Shown here piece after piece: positions 8,227-15,070 of a DNA stretch of 33,790 nt. The stretch is from assembly GCA_029865325.1 (NCBI GenBank), contig JAOUHF010000017.1, positions 1-33,790 of the forward strand, in the 5' to 3' direction. The notes beneath the pieces are model-generated. The model had not been told where the DNA came from and made no database searches. It worked only from the letters and a program-made list of their open reading frames with translations. Position 1 is the stretch's first letter. Each line of letters begins with the position of its first letter. The translations under genes were made by a program, and so were the position numbers. The DNA is from Thermoleophilia bacterium. GTDB lineage: Bacteria > Actinomycetota > Thermoleophilia > Gaiellales > Gaiellaceae.

Positions 8227-8807
8227 GGCGACACCTCTTCAGCAAGGTGCTGCTTCAGCGCCCGGCGCCCGCGATGGAGACGGGACATCACGGTTCCAAT
8301 CGGGACGTCGAGGATCTGCGCCGCGTCCGCGTACGTGAAGTCGCCGATGTCCACGAGCACGACGGCGTCACGAAACTGGGGCGGGATCTCCGAGAGCGCC
8401 TTCACGACGGAACCTTGCGACAAGCGCTCGACGACGTCATCCGCCTCGAGAACTTCCTCGCCGGCCGCCGCGGCCATCTTGTTCGCGAGGTAGTAGTCGC
8501 TCTCCTCGAGGGGTTGCGTCTGGGGTGTGCGCTGGATCTTCCGGCCGCGGTCGACATTCAAGTTCGTGAGGATTCGGAGCAGCCAGGCGCGCATGTTCGT
8601 GCCCGGTGTGTAGGAGCTCCAGCTTCGGAATGCCCTCGCGTACGTCTCTTGCACCAGATCCTCTGCCTCCTCGCGGGAACCGACGAGCCGTCTAGCAACA
8701 CGATAGACCTGGTCAGCGAGCGAGAGAGCTTCCTCTTCGAAGCGGGCACGGTCGCGAGCTTGGGTCGCGATGCGGCGCGCTTCGGTGTCCGGATCGGGCT
8801 CGCTCAC
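8223..8807 (-). CDS. ECF sigma factor, SigR/SigH (thiol-stress) type
   Basis: 194 residues. Region 2: EEALSLADQVYRVARRLVGSREEAEDLVQETYARAFRSW, then GTNMRAWLLRILTNLNVDRGRK, a block typical of SigR/SigH (ECF12) sigmas. Region 4: ALSEIPPQFRDAVVLVDIGDFTYADAAQILDVPIGTVMSRLHRGRRALK, a helix-turn-helix that reads the -35 element. The GTG start gives MSEPDPD. The gene lies 54 nt downstream of the HMA-domain gene and is followed by its anti-sigma with a 4-base overlap. A SigR-consensus promoter sits directly upstream (8843-8869), so it probably activates its own transcription. Confidence 0.92.
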   Translation of the reverse strand: MSEPDPDTEARRIATQARDRARFEEEALSLADQVYRVARRLVGSREEAEDLVQETYARAFRSWSSYTPGTNMRAWLLRILTNLNVDRGRKIQRTPQTQPLEESDYYLANKMAAAAGEEVLEADDVVERLSQGSVVKALSEIPPQFRDAVVLVDIGDFTYADAAQILDVPIGTVMSRLHRGRRALKQHLAEEVSP

Positions 8808-8842
8808 ACGGCCTACCGTACCCTGGTCTTACAGGAGCCTGC

Positions 8843-8869
8843 AACGAGGCCCGAGAGCAGGCTATTCCC
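8843..8869 (-). promoter_or_regulatory. SigR-type autoregulatory promoter of the sigma/anti-sigma operon
   Basis: On the minus strand GGGAAT (8864-8869) is followed after exactly 18 nt by GTTG (8845-8842). This matches the published Streptomyces SigR consensus GGAAT-N18-GTT. The expected start near 8836 leaves a leader of about 30 nt before the sigma GTG. The -35 element overlaps the stop codon of the upstream HMA gene (GAA TAG). Confidence 0.75.
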
Positions 8870-9125
8870 GCTCTGTCGCGGCTTCCGGAAAGCCTGACCG
8901 GGCTAGCGCGGCGAGGATCTCATCCCGGGAGGTCTTCTCCTCGTCCCAGGAGAGCGTGACGTCTCCAATGAGATTCGCATTCGCGTACTCGAGCCCGTCG
9001 TGACCCTGGAGTGCGCCGGCAAGCCGCCCAACGCAACGCTCACAGCGGACTCCCGTCACCGTGATTGTCTCGGAGACGAGGACCACAGACGTGATTGTAG
9101 GGGCCTGCCCGGCCCGGACGGTCAC
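8862..9125 (-). CDS. Small heavy-metal-associated (HMA) domain protein
   Basis: 87 residues. A single ferredoxin-like metal-binding fold with motif TVTGVRCERCVGRL (CxxC), then LEYANANLIGDVTLSW and a C-terminal helix. Such proteins carry Cu(I) or similar soft metals, or form the N-terminal domain of P-type ATPases; here it stands alone with no ATPase nearby. The usual GMxC motif is GVRC. The first GTG at 9125 overlaps the upstream stop as GTGA, favouring coupling, but it adds about 17 residues before the fold. An internal GTG at VLVSETITV would give a more typical length. The stop codon lies inside the -35 element of the sigma promoter. Confidence 0.82.
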   Translation of the reverse strand: MTVRAGQAPTITSVVLVSETITVTGVRCERCVGRLAGALQGHDGLEYANANLIGDVTLSWDEEKTSRDEILAALARSGFPEAATERE

Positions 9126-9481
9126 TTACGTTTGACGCCGTGCACCGGCCGGCCTGCAGCCTCCCATGCGTAGTACGACGCGCTCGGGCCGAACGCCGGC
9201 TCGTACCCGGTCACACGCGGGTTCCGTCCGACCTCTTTCGCACGCTGCGCGTGCCAGAGGAGGTTCGGGTCGTCACGCTCCTCCCACACGAGAACGAGGT
9301 GTGCGGCAGTCATGAACTCGGCGACGAAGGGGCAGCCCTCCGCCGGGCAGGGGAATGGATCCGTGCGCACGCAGTACCAGCCGCCGTGGTCTTCGCTGCC
9401 GTCGTCTACCCAGAGATCCTCGTCGGTCTCGAGCCCGACATCGGAGAGCACCGCGGCGCCCGGACGAAGCTCCGACTCCAC
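9122..9481 (-). CDS. Conserved-looking small protein of unknown function
   Basis: 119 residues, not assigned to a family. It is acidic at the N-terminus, with no signal or membrane segment. A Cys-rich stretch WYCVRTDPFPCPAEGC continues into FVAEFMTAAHLVLVWEE, giving three cysteines and a histidine in an arrangement that could bind zinc. The C-terminal half has YEPAFGPSASYYAWE and a basic end. It is the first gene of a minus-strand run (this gene, HMA, sigma, anti-sigma), overlapping the HMA start by 4 bases. The GTG start is supported by a TATTGT hexamer 6 nt upstream and by the divergent patatin gene 17 nt away. Codon use matches the neighbours, so it is probably a real gene. Confidence 0.7.
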   Translation of the reverse strand: MESELRPGAAVLSDVGLETDEDLWVDDGSEDHGGWYCVRTDPFPCPAEGCPFVAEFMTAAHLVLVWEERDDPNLLWHAQRAKEVGRNPRVTGYEPAFGPSASYYAWEAAGRPVHGVKRK

Positions 9482-9498
9482 GAGGGCACAATAGCCTC
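9482..9498. promoter_or_regulatory. 17-bp divergent intergenic gap with two overlapping -10 elements
   Basis: On the plus strand CACAAT (9487-9492) ends 6 nt before the patatin GTG at 9499. On the minus strand TATTGT (9493-9488) ends 6 nt before the GTG at 9481. The two hexamers share five base pairs in a near-palindromic segment, so the genes would compete for one AT-rich melting site and both transcripts would be leaderless. Confidence 0.4.
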
Positions 9499-10665
9499 GT
9501 GCCCCAACCGCCCAAGCGCGACGCGGCTGTCGTCCTTTCGGGCGGGGGCATCAACGGTGTGCTCCTCGAGCTCGGGTTTCTCAGGCGCCTGCGCGAAGAC
9601 CCGATTTGGTCGCGGATCGGCTGGATCTACGGAACGTCGGCGGGAGCTTTGGCGGGGACGATGGCGGCGCTCGGCCGACTCGAAGATCTCGAGGAGTTTC
9701 TGCTCGGCATCCAGCCCGAGGATGCCTTCCGGCCGCGACCGTTCTGGCGGCTTCCCGGAGGGCCGCACGACTACACGCTCCCAGCGACGATCGCGGCTCG
9801 TATCGGAAACCCCCACGAGCTCGGCTCCGCACTCGCTGCCGCAGAGATCGAGCTCATCGTCTTCGCCACGGACGTCAGCGACCATTCAGACGCAGATGAG
9901 ACACGAGACTTCGAGCTCCAGTACCCGTCGCACTCAACCGAGCCCGAGGCGATGGGTAGGGCCATCCTCGCTTCGGCGGCAATCAGCGGACTCGTGCTCC
10001 CGGTGTCGGTGAACGGCGTCATTGCGACCGACGGCGGCTGGGTGCGCAACTTCCCATTCGAGCACGCCTATCGCAATCGCGAGGTCGCCGCGATCGCGGC
10101 ATTTCGATACGTCCCGAGCTATCGGCCGACCGACGCGGCCTATCTCGAGCGCGCGCGGGAACGGCTGGAGCGCTTCCGCGCGGTGCCGCCCGTCAAAGCG
10201 CTCCTTGCGGAGGTCCGCCTCGCGCAAGAGCGCGCCGAGCGAGGCGAGCCCGCGCACTACGGCGAGATGATCGTGCGCCTCATGCGGGTCGCATTCGCAC
10301 GCAACGTCGTGCTCGAAGAGCGTCTCGCAGAGGAGCGCGCGACCTCGGTCGCCGAGCTGAGGCGACTTCGCGCGGACATCGTCTCGGCAGCCGTCGCGGC
10401 GGCTCCTCCGTGGCGCCGTCGCCGTCTGCGCTCGGAGCTCGACGCTCGCTTCGGAGCCGCTCGCTTCCCGTTTCGCCACGATCGGCACGTGCCGACGTTG
10501 ATCGTCCGATCAACGCCTGGCGACGACACCCTCGACCCAACATTCCGGAGCGCACGCTGGCCGGACGAAACCAAGCGGTCGTTGATCGAGCGGGGGTATC
10601 GACTCACCGACGAGGCGCTGGTCGACCATACGGGTCTCGACGAATGGCGTCGTACGTCTGGTTGA
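9499..10665 (+). CDS. Patatin-like phospholipase
   Basis: 388 residues. Patatin fold with oxyanion loop SGGGINGVLLELGFL (about 12-26), nucleophile elbow GTSAG (about 45-49) and catalytic Asp in ATDGGWVRNFPF (about 177). These form the Ser-Asp dyad that hydrolyses acyl lipids. A long Arg/Glu-rich helical region (about 215-330) and a C-terminal tail follow the catalytic domain. No signal peptide is visible, so it is probably cytosolic or membrane-associated. The GTG start gives MPQPPKRDAAVVLSGGG. The frame stays open upstream to 9355, but that part is antisense to the neighbouring gene. Lipid substrate and role are unknown; there is no CD-NTase nearby, so a CBASS effector role is not supported. 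Confidence 0.9.
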   Translation: MPQPPKRDAAVVLSGGGINGVLLELGFLRRLREDPIWSRIGWIYGTSAGALAGTMAALGRLEDLEEFLLGIQPEDAFRPRPFWRLPGGPHDYTLPATIAARIGNPHELGSALAAAEIELIVFATDVSDHSDADETRDFELQYPSHSTEPEAMGRAILASAAISGLVLPVSVNGVIATDGGWVRNFPFEHAYRNREVAAIAAFRYVPSYRPTDAAYLERARERLERFRAVPPVKALLAEVRLAQERAERGEPAHYGEMIVRLMRVAFARNVVLEERLAEERATSVAELRRLRADIVSAAVAAAPPWRRRRLRSELDARFGAARFPFRHDRHVPTLIVRSTPGDDTLDPTFRSARWPDETKRSLIERGYRLTDEALVDHTGLDEWRRTSG

Positions 10666-10681
10666 TGCGGAAGCCCGCATA

Positions 10682-10699
10682 GCGGCCGCCTTCGGCCGC
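10682..10699. terminator. Hairpin after the patatin gene
   Basis: A perfect 7-bp GC stem, GCGGCCG with CGGCCGC, encloses a 4-nt loop and is followed by CTTTA. It starts 17 nt after the patatin stop. The T run is weak, so it may act as a terminator or as an RNA-stabilising end. Confidence 0.6.
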
Positions 10700-10713
10700 C
10701 TTTAGGAAAGAGG

Positions 10714-10752
10714 TCGGCAGGGGTCCGGGCAGGCGCTCGGACCCCTTGCCGA
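10714..10752. terminator. Long imperfect hairpin between convergent genes
   Basis: The arms TCGGCAGGGGTCCG (10714-10727) and CGGACCCCTTGCCGA (10738-10752) pair over 14 bp with a single bulged base; the loop is 10 nt. It sits between the convergent patatin and HtrA genes and could work on both strands. Confidence 0.6.
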
Positions 10753-10760
10753 TGTTAAGT

Positions 10761-10786
10761 TCAGGCCCCGGCTCGCCGGGGCCTGA
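10761..10786. terminator. Perfect 11-bp hairpin near the HtrA stop
   Basis: TCAGGCCCCGG (10761-10771) and CCGGGGCCTGA (10776-10786) form a perfect stem with a 4-nt loop, 8 nt beyond the end of the HtrA gene on the minus strand. On that strand it is followed by ACTTAACATC, which is not a clean U-tract. It is probably the HtrA terminator. Confidence 0.65.
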
Positions 10787-10794
10787 TTCGGCAG

Positions 10795-11955
10795 CTAGCC
10801 CTGGGGGGAGGGGGGCTGCCGCCCGAGCGTGACGGTCACGCCCGTCTTCTTCGCGTCGCGATAGATCACGAGTTTGATCCTGTCGCCTGGCTTGTGGCCG
10901 GCGATCGCGTCGCGGAGCTGTTCGATCGAGGAAATCTGCTTGCCCTCGAAAGCGACGATGATGTCGCCTCCCAGAACGTAGGTCTCGCCGGCGACGACGA
11001 CCTGCGTCTCGCCGCCCTTCAGGCCCGCCTTCCCGGCACCGCTCCCACTGGTCACCGACTCGACTAGGACGCCCTTCGCGACCGGGAGGTTGTACGTATC
11101 GGCAACAACGGTACTGACGGCCTGCCCGCTGATACCGAGGTAGGCATGGTCGACGCGGCCCGTGCGCATGATCTGAGCGATGACGTCCTTGACCGTGTTG
11201 GAAGGAACCGAGAAGCCGATCCCGACGTTCCCGGAGTCCGCGCCGCCGGTCTCGATCTGCGTGTTGACGCCGATGACCTGGCCGCGAGAGTTGAGGAGTG
11301 GGCCACCCGAGTTTCCGTGATTGATCGGTGCGTCGGTCTGGATGACGTGGTCGATCGTGTATTGGTTCGGAGCTGTGATCAAGCGCTGGAGCGCGCTCAC
11401 GATCCCGGATGTCGCAGTGCGGTCGAGGCCAAACGGGTTCCCGATCGCGACGACCGGATCCCCGACCTCGACTTTGTCGGAGTCTCCGAGCGGGAGTGGG
11501 GTCAGCGCGGTCGCGCTCGTATCCACCTGCAAGACGGCGAGGTCGGTCGACGGATCGCTACCGACGAGCTGTGCCTGAACGGTGTCCTGATTCGAGAAGC
11601 TCACGCGAATCTCGTCGGCGCCTTCGATGACGTGATAGTTCGTGACGATGTGGCCCGCCTTGTCGACGACGAACCCCGAGCCCAGCGCCTGCTTCGGTGA
11701 CGCTCCTCCGATATTCCCACTCGTCGACGTGATCTGCACGACGCCCGAGGAGGCGCGCTCGTAAATCTCGTTCACGCTCATCGCCGCGCCGTCGGATGCG
11801 AGCGGCGGATTCGGCGACGACGCGGTCTCGGTGATCACCGTCGTGTCGCCGTCGAGTCCACCAAGGAGAGCAACCGCCCCTACGGCGACGACGCCGCCGA
11901 GGACGGCTGTTGCGAAGAGAGCGGCGAGGGAGCGAAGAGAGCGCGAACCGGACAT
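10795..11955 (-). CDS. HtrA/DegP-like membrane-anchored serine protease with PDZ domain
   Basis: 386 residues. A short basic N-terminus and one transmembrane segment (about 9-33) anchor it with the protease outside. The trypsin-like domain has H108 (TNYHVI), D138 (STDLAV) and S216 (GNSGGP). A C-terminal PDZ domain (about 280-375) includes GVLVESV, GGDIIVAFEG and the KPGDRIKLVIYR strand. These proteases degrade or refold damaged exported proteins. The ATG gives MSGSRSLRSL, and a TATAAC hexamer lies 8 nt upstream. It ends 9 nt from the hairpin cluster. A 70-nt gap separates it from the ZIP gene upstream. Confidence 0.95.
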   Translation of the reverse strand: MSGSRSLRSLAALFATAVLGGVVAVGAVALLGGLDGDTTVITETASSPNPPLASDGAAMSVNEIYERASSGVVQITSTSGNIGGASPKQALGSGFVVDKAGHIVTNYHVIEGADEIRVSFSNQDTVQAQLVGSDPSTDLAVLQVDTSATALTPLPLGDSDKVEVGDPVVAIGNPFGLDRTATSGIVSALQRLITAPNQYTIDHVIQTDAPINHGNSGGPLLNSRGQVIGVNTQIETGGADSGNVGIGFSVPSNTVKDVIAQIMRTGRVDHAYLGISGQAVSTVVADTYNLPVAKGVLVESVTSGSGAGKAGLKGGETQVVVAGETYVLGGDIIVAFEGKQISSIEQLRDAIAGHKPGDRIKLVIYRDAKKTGVTVTLGRQPPSPQG

Positions 11956-11963
11956 GCCGATCC

Positions 11964-11969
11964 GTTATA
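11964..11969 (-). promoter_or_regulatory. Candidate -10 element of the HtrA gene
   Basis: TATAAC on the minus strand ends 8 nt before the ATG at 11955, consistent with a leaderless transcript. No convincing -35 element was found at the usual spacing. Confidence 0.45.
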
Positions 11970-12025
11970 GACCGCCCGGCGTGAACCTCGGGTTAGCGCG
12001 AGTTAAGTCGCCGTTGCGAGGCTGC

Positions 12026-13210
12026 TCAGCCGGCGAGAACGCCCGTTGCGAACATCGTCGCAATCCCGGCGAGGAACCCGCCGATCGCATACCCGGACTT
12101 AAGACCGCCCGGAGCATGCCGCGCGACGTACCGCCCGACCTCCACGACCACCTGGAACGCAGCACCCGCCGCGATCGCGAAGAAGAGCACCCCGAGGACG
12201 TCGCTGGACGTGTATCCACCGATCCAGGTTCCGAGGATCGTGGGCGCGCCTGCGACGAGCGCCAGTCCAGCGAGCGTGAGGATCGTCACGCGCGTCTTGG
12301 CAACCGGTGTCGCGATCCCGAGACCTTCGGTGATGTTGTGGATCATGAAGCCCACGATGAGGAAGGTCCCAAGCTGAAGCTCGCCGAGGGCGAACGAGGC
12401 GCCGATCGCCAGACCTTCTCCGAGATTGTGAAGGCCGATCCCGATCGCCACCAGGAGGGCGAGCGCGAGGCCCGTGGCGGCGGAGCCACCGGTCAGCCTG
12501 CCGGCGAGCGCAGTCATCCCGAGGAAGCTGAGCGCCACGCCGAGGAGGATCAAGCCGGTTCCACCGAGCGCGGAAGGCAGCGCTGTCTGAAGCTGAAACG
12601 ACTCGCTGAGCGCCTCCAAGCCGAGGAACGAGAGAAGCCCGGCAGTGAACGCCATGAATGCCGAAAGCCACGCTGGGCCTGCGTGCCGCAGCGCCGGGAG
12701 CCAGAGAAGTCCGAGAGAGACAGGAAGCACACCGACGAGGACGCCGATCAACGCGTAGCCCAGGAAGCCTTCGACGGACGGGACGGGAGTCTCTACCGCT
12801 GCCGGGATCTCCTTCACGGTCTCGATCCCGGTCGAGCTCGTCACGCCAACCGTGATCGGGTCGGCTGGCACCCAGTCGTACGGGACGACGATCGTGCTGG
12901 AGCGGAGTCGCCCGAGCGTCGTAGACCCATCGACGGTGAAGGGAACGATGGCATCGTCCACGTTCACGTTCGCGATCGTCAGTTCGTCGCGCTGAGGGTT
13001 TCGCACCGTGATGCGAATCTCGCCGGGAGAGAACTCGACGCGGCGAATGTCGAACTCGTCGGCAGGAGGCGGGTTTGAACCGACCAGGTCCACCAGGGAT
13101 GAGCTGAATGTGACGACGAGCCCGACGACCAGTGCGAGAAGCAAGACGGGCACGACAGTCCAGAGCCGCCAGCCGACGCGCGCACGAGACGTTGCGGATC
13201 CGGCTTCCAC
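12026..13210 (-). CDS. ZIP-family metal transporter with extracytoplasmic N-terminal domain
   Basis: 394 residues. One transmembrane helix (about 15-37) leads to a beta-rich soluble segment (about 50-140), then about eight transmembrane helices from residue 148 on. The two ZIP metal-site helices are clear: H261, N262, E265 (GLHNLGEGLAIG) and H291, N292, E295 (MIHNITEGLGIA). ZIP proteins usually bring divalent metals (Zn, Fe, Mn) into the cytoplasm. The extra N-terminal domain is not part of the core ZIP fold. The GTG start lies 6 nt after the multicopper oxidase stop, so they form an operon, divergent from a DtxR-family repressor. The metal is unknown. Confidence 0.9.
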   Translation of the reverse strand: MEAGSATSRARVGWRLWTVVPVLLLALVVGLVVTFSSSLVDLVGSNPPPADEFDIRRVEFSPGEIRITVRNPQRDELTIANVNVDDAIVPFTVDGSTTLGRLRSSTIVVPYDWVPADPITVGVTSSTGIETVKEIPAAVETPVPSVEGFLGYALIGVLVGVLPVSLGLLWLPALRHAGPAWLSAFMAFTAGLLSFLGLEALSESFQLQTALPSALGGTGLILLGVALSFLGMTALAGRLTGGSAATGLALALLVAIGIGLHNLGEGLAIGASFALGELQLGTFLIVGFMIHNITEGLGIATPVAKTRVTILTLAGLALVAGAPTILGTWIGGYTSSDVLGVLFFAIAAGAAFQVVVEVGRYVARHAPGGLKSGYAIGGFLAGIATMFATGVLAG

Positions 13211-13216
13211 CTGGCG

Positions 13217-14242
13217 CTAGTCCACCACGTCGAAGAAGCCCATCCAGCCGAGCTCGGCGAACTCGGACTGGTGCGCGTGGAACATATGAAGCCCGAGCCC
13301 GGTGAACTCGATCTCGAGCACACCGCGCTGCCCCTGGCACTGCATGACGGTGTCCGTGTACTCCCAGGTGTCCCCAGTGCCCGTGGGCTGGTAGCGGAAG
13401 AAGTCCGCGTGTAGGTGGAACGAGTTGACCAGGTCGAACTCGGTGAGGTTCGCGAGGTAGACGCGAACAAGCTCTGACCGCTTGACCTTGATCGGGTAGC
13501 GCGCGTAGTAGAGCGAGCGGCCGTTGACCGTGTAGAAGTTGTTGGAGCCGTCGCCGTCAGTGTCGAAGCCGTTCATCACCATGACGAGCTCTTTCGCCGG
13601 GGGGCGTGGCTCCTTGGGATCGATGATGAACGCGCCGTAGAGACCCTTGTGGATGTGCTTCTTGAGCGGCATCGAGTGGCAGTGGTAGACGTGGAACGCC
13701 GCGGGGCGCGCCTCGAACTCGTACGTGAACTCCCCGCCTGTAGGGACGATCTCGAAGACACCGTCCATGTTGGTTGGATGAATCCCGTGGAAGTGGATCG
13801 TGTGTGGGTGCTGGCCTGCGTTCACGAAGCGAACGCGAAGGATGTCTCCCTCCGTGGCACGGATCACCGGGCCAGGAGCTGTGCCGTTGTAGACCCACCC
13901 CGAGAAGAAGACGCCGGGAGCGACCTCGAGATCGACATCCGTCGCCGTGAGCGCGTACTCACGGACGCGCCCGGGCTCGTACGGGAGCGCGGGAGGCGGG
14001 AAGAGGAGAGCGTCGAGATCGTTAGGCCCGCCGACCGCGGGCGCCTCTTCCCCGACCATCGCCGCGTGTCCCATCGCGCCGTGCACGTGACTCGCCGGAG
14101 AACGGGGATGGCCGTGGCTCGAATGGTCGTGCCCGCTCGCTTGCGCCTGGGCGTCGAGCGCGAGCTTTCCCACCAGCGGCACAGCCGCGAGGGGAGCGGC
14201 AGCCGCAAGCAATTTTCGACGAGTGAGGCGTATTTTAGCCAT
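13217..14242 (-). CDS. Two-domain multicopper oxidase, type C candidate, Tat-exported
   Basis: 341 residues. A twin-arginine signal (LTRRKLLAAAAPLAAVPL) is followed by a His-rich segment (about 38-60; GHDHSSHGH, SHVHGAMGH). The four HxH copper motifs of a trinuclear centre are present: H150/H152 (HTIHFHG), H187-C188-H189 (YHCHSM), HLH (NSFHLHADFF) and HAH (HMFHAHQSEF). The only type 1 copper cysteine, C188, is in domain 1, and domain 2 has HAH in place of HCH. That is the pattern of type C two-domain oxidases. It could oxidise Fe(II), Mn(II), Cu(I) or phenols. The ATG giving MAKIRLTRRK is preferred to a TTG 4 codons upstream. It is first in an operon with the ZIP gene. Confidence 0.9.
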   Translation of the reverse strand: MAKIRLTRRKLLAAAAPLAAVPLVGKLALDAQAQASGHDHSSHGHPRSPASHVHGAMGHAAMVGEEAPAVGGPNDLDALLFPPPALPYEPGRVREYALTATDVDLEVAPGVFFSGWVYNGTAPGPVIRATEGDILRVRFVNAGQHPHTIHFHGIHPTNMDGVFEIVPTGGEFTYEFEARPAAFHVYHCHSMPLKKHIHKGLYGAFIIDPKEPRPPAKELVMVMNGFDTDGDGSNNFYTVNGRSLYYARYPIKVKRSELVRVYLANLTEFDLVNSFHLHADFFRYQPTGTGDTWEYTDTVMQCQGQRGVLEIEFTGLGLHMFHAHQSEFAELGWMGFFDVVD

Positions 14243-14271
14243 GACTAACTTCAATTCGGAGTGTAACCTAA
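14235..14271. promoter_or_regulatory. Divergent control region with DtxR-like operator candidates
   Basis: TTAGCCATGACTAA (14235-14248) is a near-perfect 14-bp palindrome (six of seven pairs) spanning the oxidase start codon. TAACCTAA (14264-14271) equals one half-site of the IdeR/DtxR consensus TTAGGTTAGSCTAACCTAA. For the repressor gene, ATGACT (14241-14246) and TAACCT (14264-14269) could be -35 and -10 with 17-nt spacing, so both candidate sites overlap promoter elements. Confidence 0.45.
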
Positions 14272-14281
14272 GTCAATCGGG

Positions 14282-14953
14282 ATGAGCACACAGGCCGCAG
14301 ACCTCACTGTCGCCGTGCAGGACTACCTGAAGGCGATCTACGCCCTCGAGTCGGCGGGCGAGCGCGTCACCACGTCGGCGCTCGCGGCACGCATGGGCGT
14401 CAGCGCGCCGTCCACCACCGCGATGACGAAGCGCCTCGCCGAGCTCGGCCTCGTCGAGCGAGCCCCATACCGCGGAGTCTCCCTGACTGAAGAAGGTCGG
14501 CTCGGCGCTCTCGAGGTCCTCCGGCACCATCGACTGCTCGAGCGCTACCTCGTCGACCGGCTCGGCCTTTCGCTCGACCAGGTCCACGTCGAGGCCGACC
14601 GACTCGAGCACGCGCTCTCCGAGGAGCTCGAGGCGAAGATCGACGCCGAGCTCGGCTATCCGACGCACGACCCGCACGGTGACCCGATCCCGGACCGCGA
14701 GCTGCGCGTATCCGAGAGCGGGCGCCGGACGCTCTGCGATTTCGAGGTCGGGAACCGCGCAACCGTCTCGCGCGTTCCCGATGCGGATCCAGAGCTGCTC
14801 CGCTACCTCTCGGAGCTCGGCCTCGTGCCCGGCGCAGAGGTCGCGCTCGTCTCATTCGCCCCGTTTGGAGGCCCCGTCACTGTGCAGACGACAGCGGGTG
14901 ATCACACGATCTCGCGCGAGCTCGCAGACCGCATCAGCGCTTCGAGCAGCTAG
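14282..14953 (+). CDS. DtxR/MntR-family metal-dependent transcriptional repressor
   Basis: 223 residues. An N-terminal winged helix (about 8-70: VQDYLKAIYALESAGERVTTSALAARMGVSAPSTTAMTKRLAELGLVE), a dimerisation/metal domain (about 72-145: LRHHRLLERYLVD, EADRLEHALSEELEAKID, HDPHGDPIP) and a C-terminal FeoA/SH3-like domain (about 155-220). The HDPHGDPIP and HxxxE segments are family metal-site features. Family members bind DNA when loaded with Fe(II) or Mn(II). The gene is divergent from the oxidase-ZIP operon with a 39-bp gap containing operator-like sequences, so that operon and itself are the obvious targets. Confidence 0.93.
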   Translation: MSTQAADLTVAVQDYLKAIYALESAGERVTTSALAARMGVSAPSTTAMTKRLAELGLVERAPYRGVSLTEEGRLGALEVLRHHRLLERYLVDRLGLSLDQVHVEADRLEHALSEELEAKIDAELGYPTHDPHGDPIPDRELRVSESGRRTLCDFEVGNRATVSRVPDADPELLRYLSELGLVPGAEVALVSFAPFGGPVTVQTTAGDHTISRELADRISASSS

Positions 14954-15070
14954 CGTTCTCCGATCGAAAGCCGCGATGCGACCTGGCGGCTCGGTCCGCA
15001 GCGGAATAGAGTGCCCGCTCCCGCGCTGCTCAGCCGAGCCGCGCCCTCGACGAAGCGAATGGAGACGGTC

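Noticed and set aside
9499-10665. Patatin as a CBASS phospholipase effector
   Set aside because: No CD-NTase or Cap2/Cap3 genes nearby; the cyclase at 4903 is class III and unrelated.
11831-13078. 415-codon plus-strand open frame
   Set aside because: Antisense to HtrA and ZIP, Arg/Glu/Asp-rich shadow composition with no recognisable domain.
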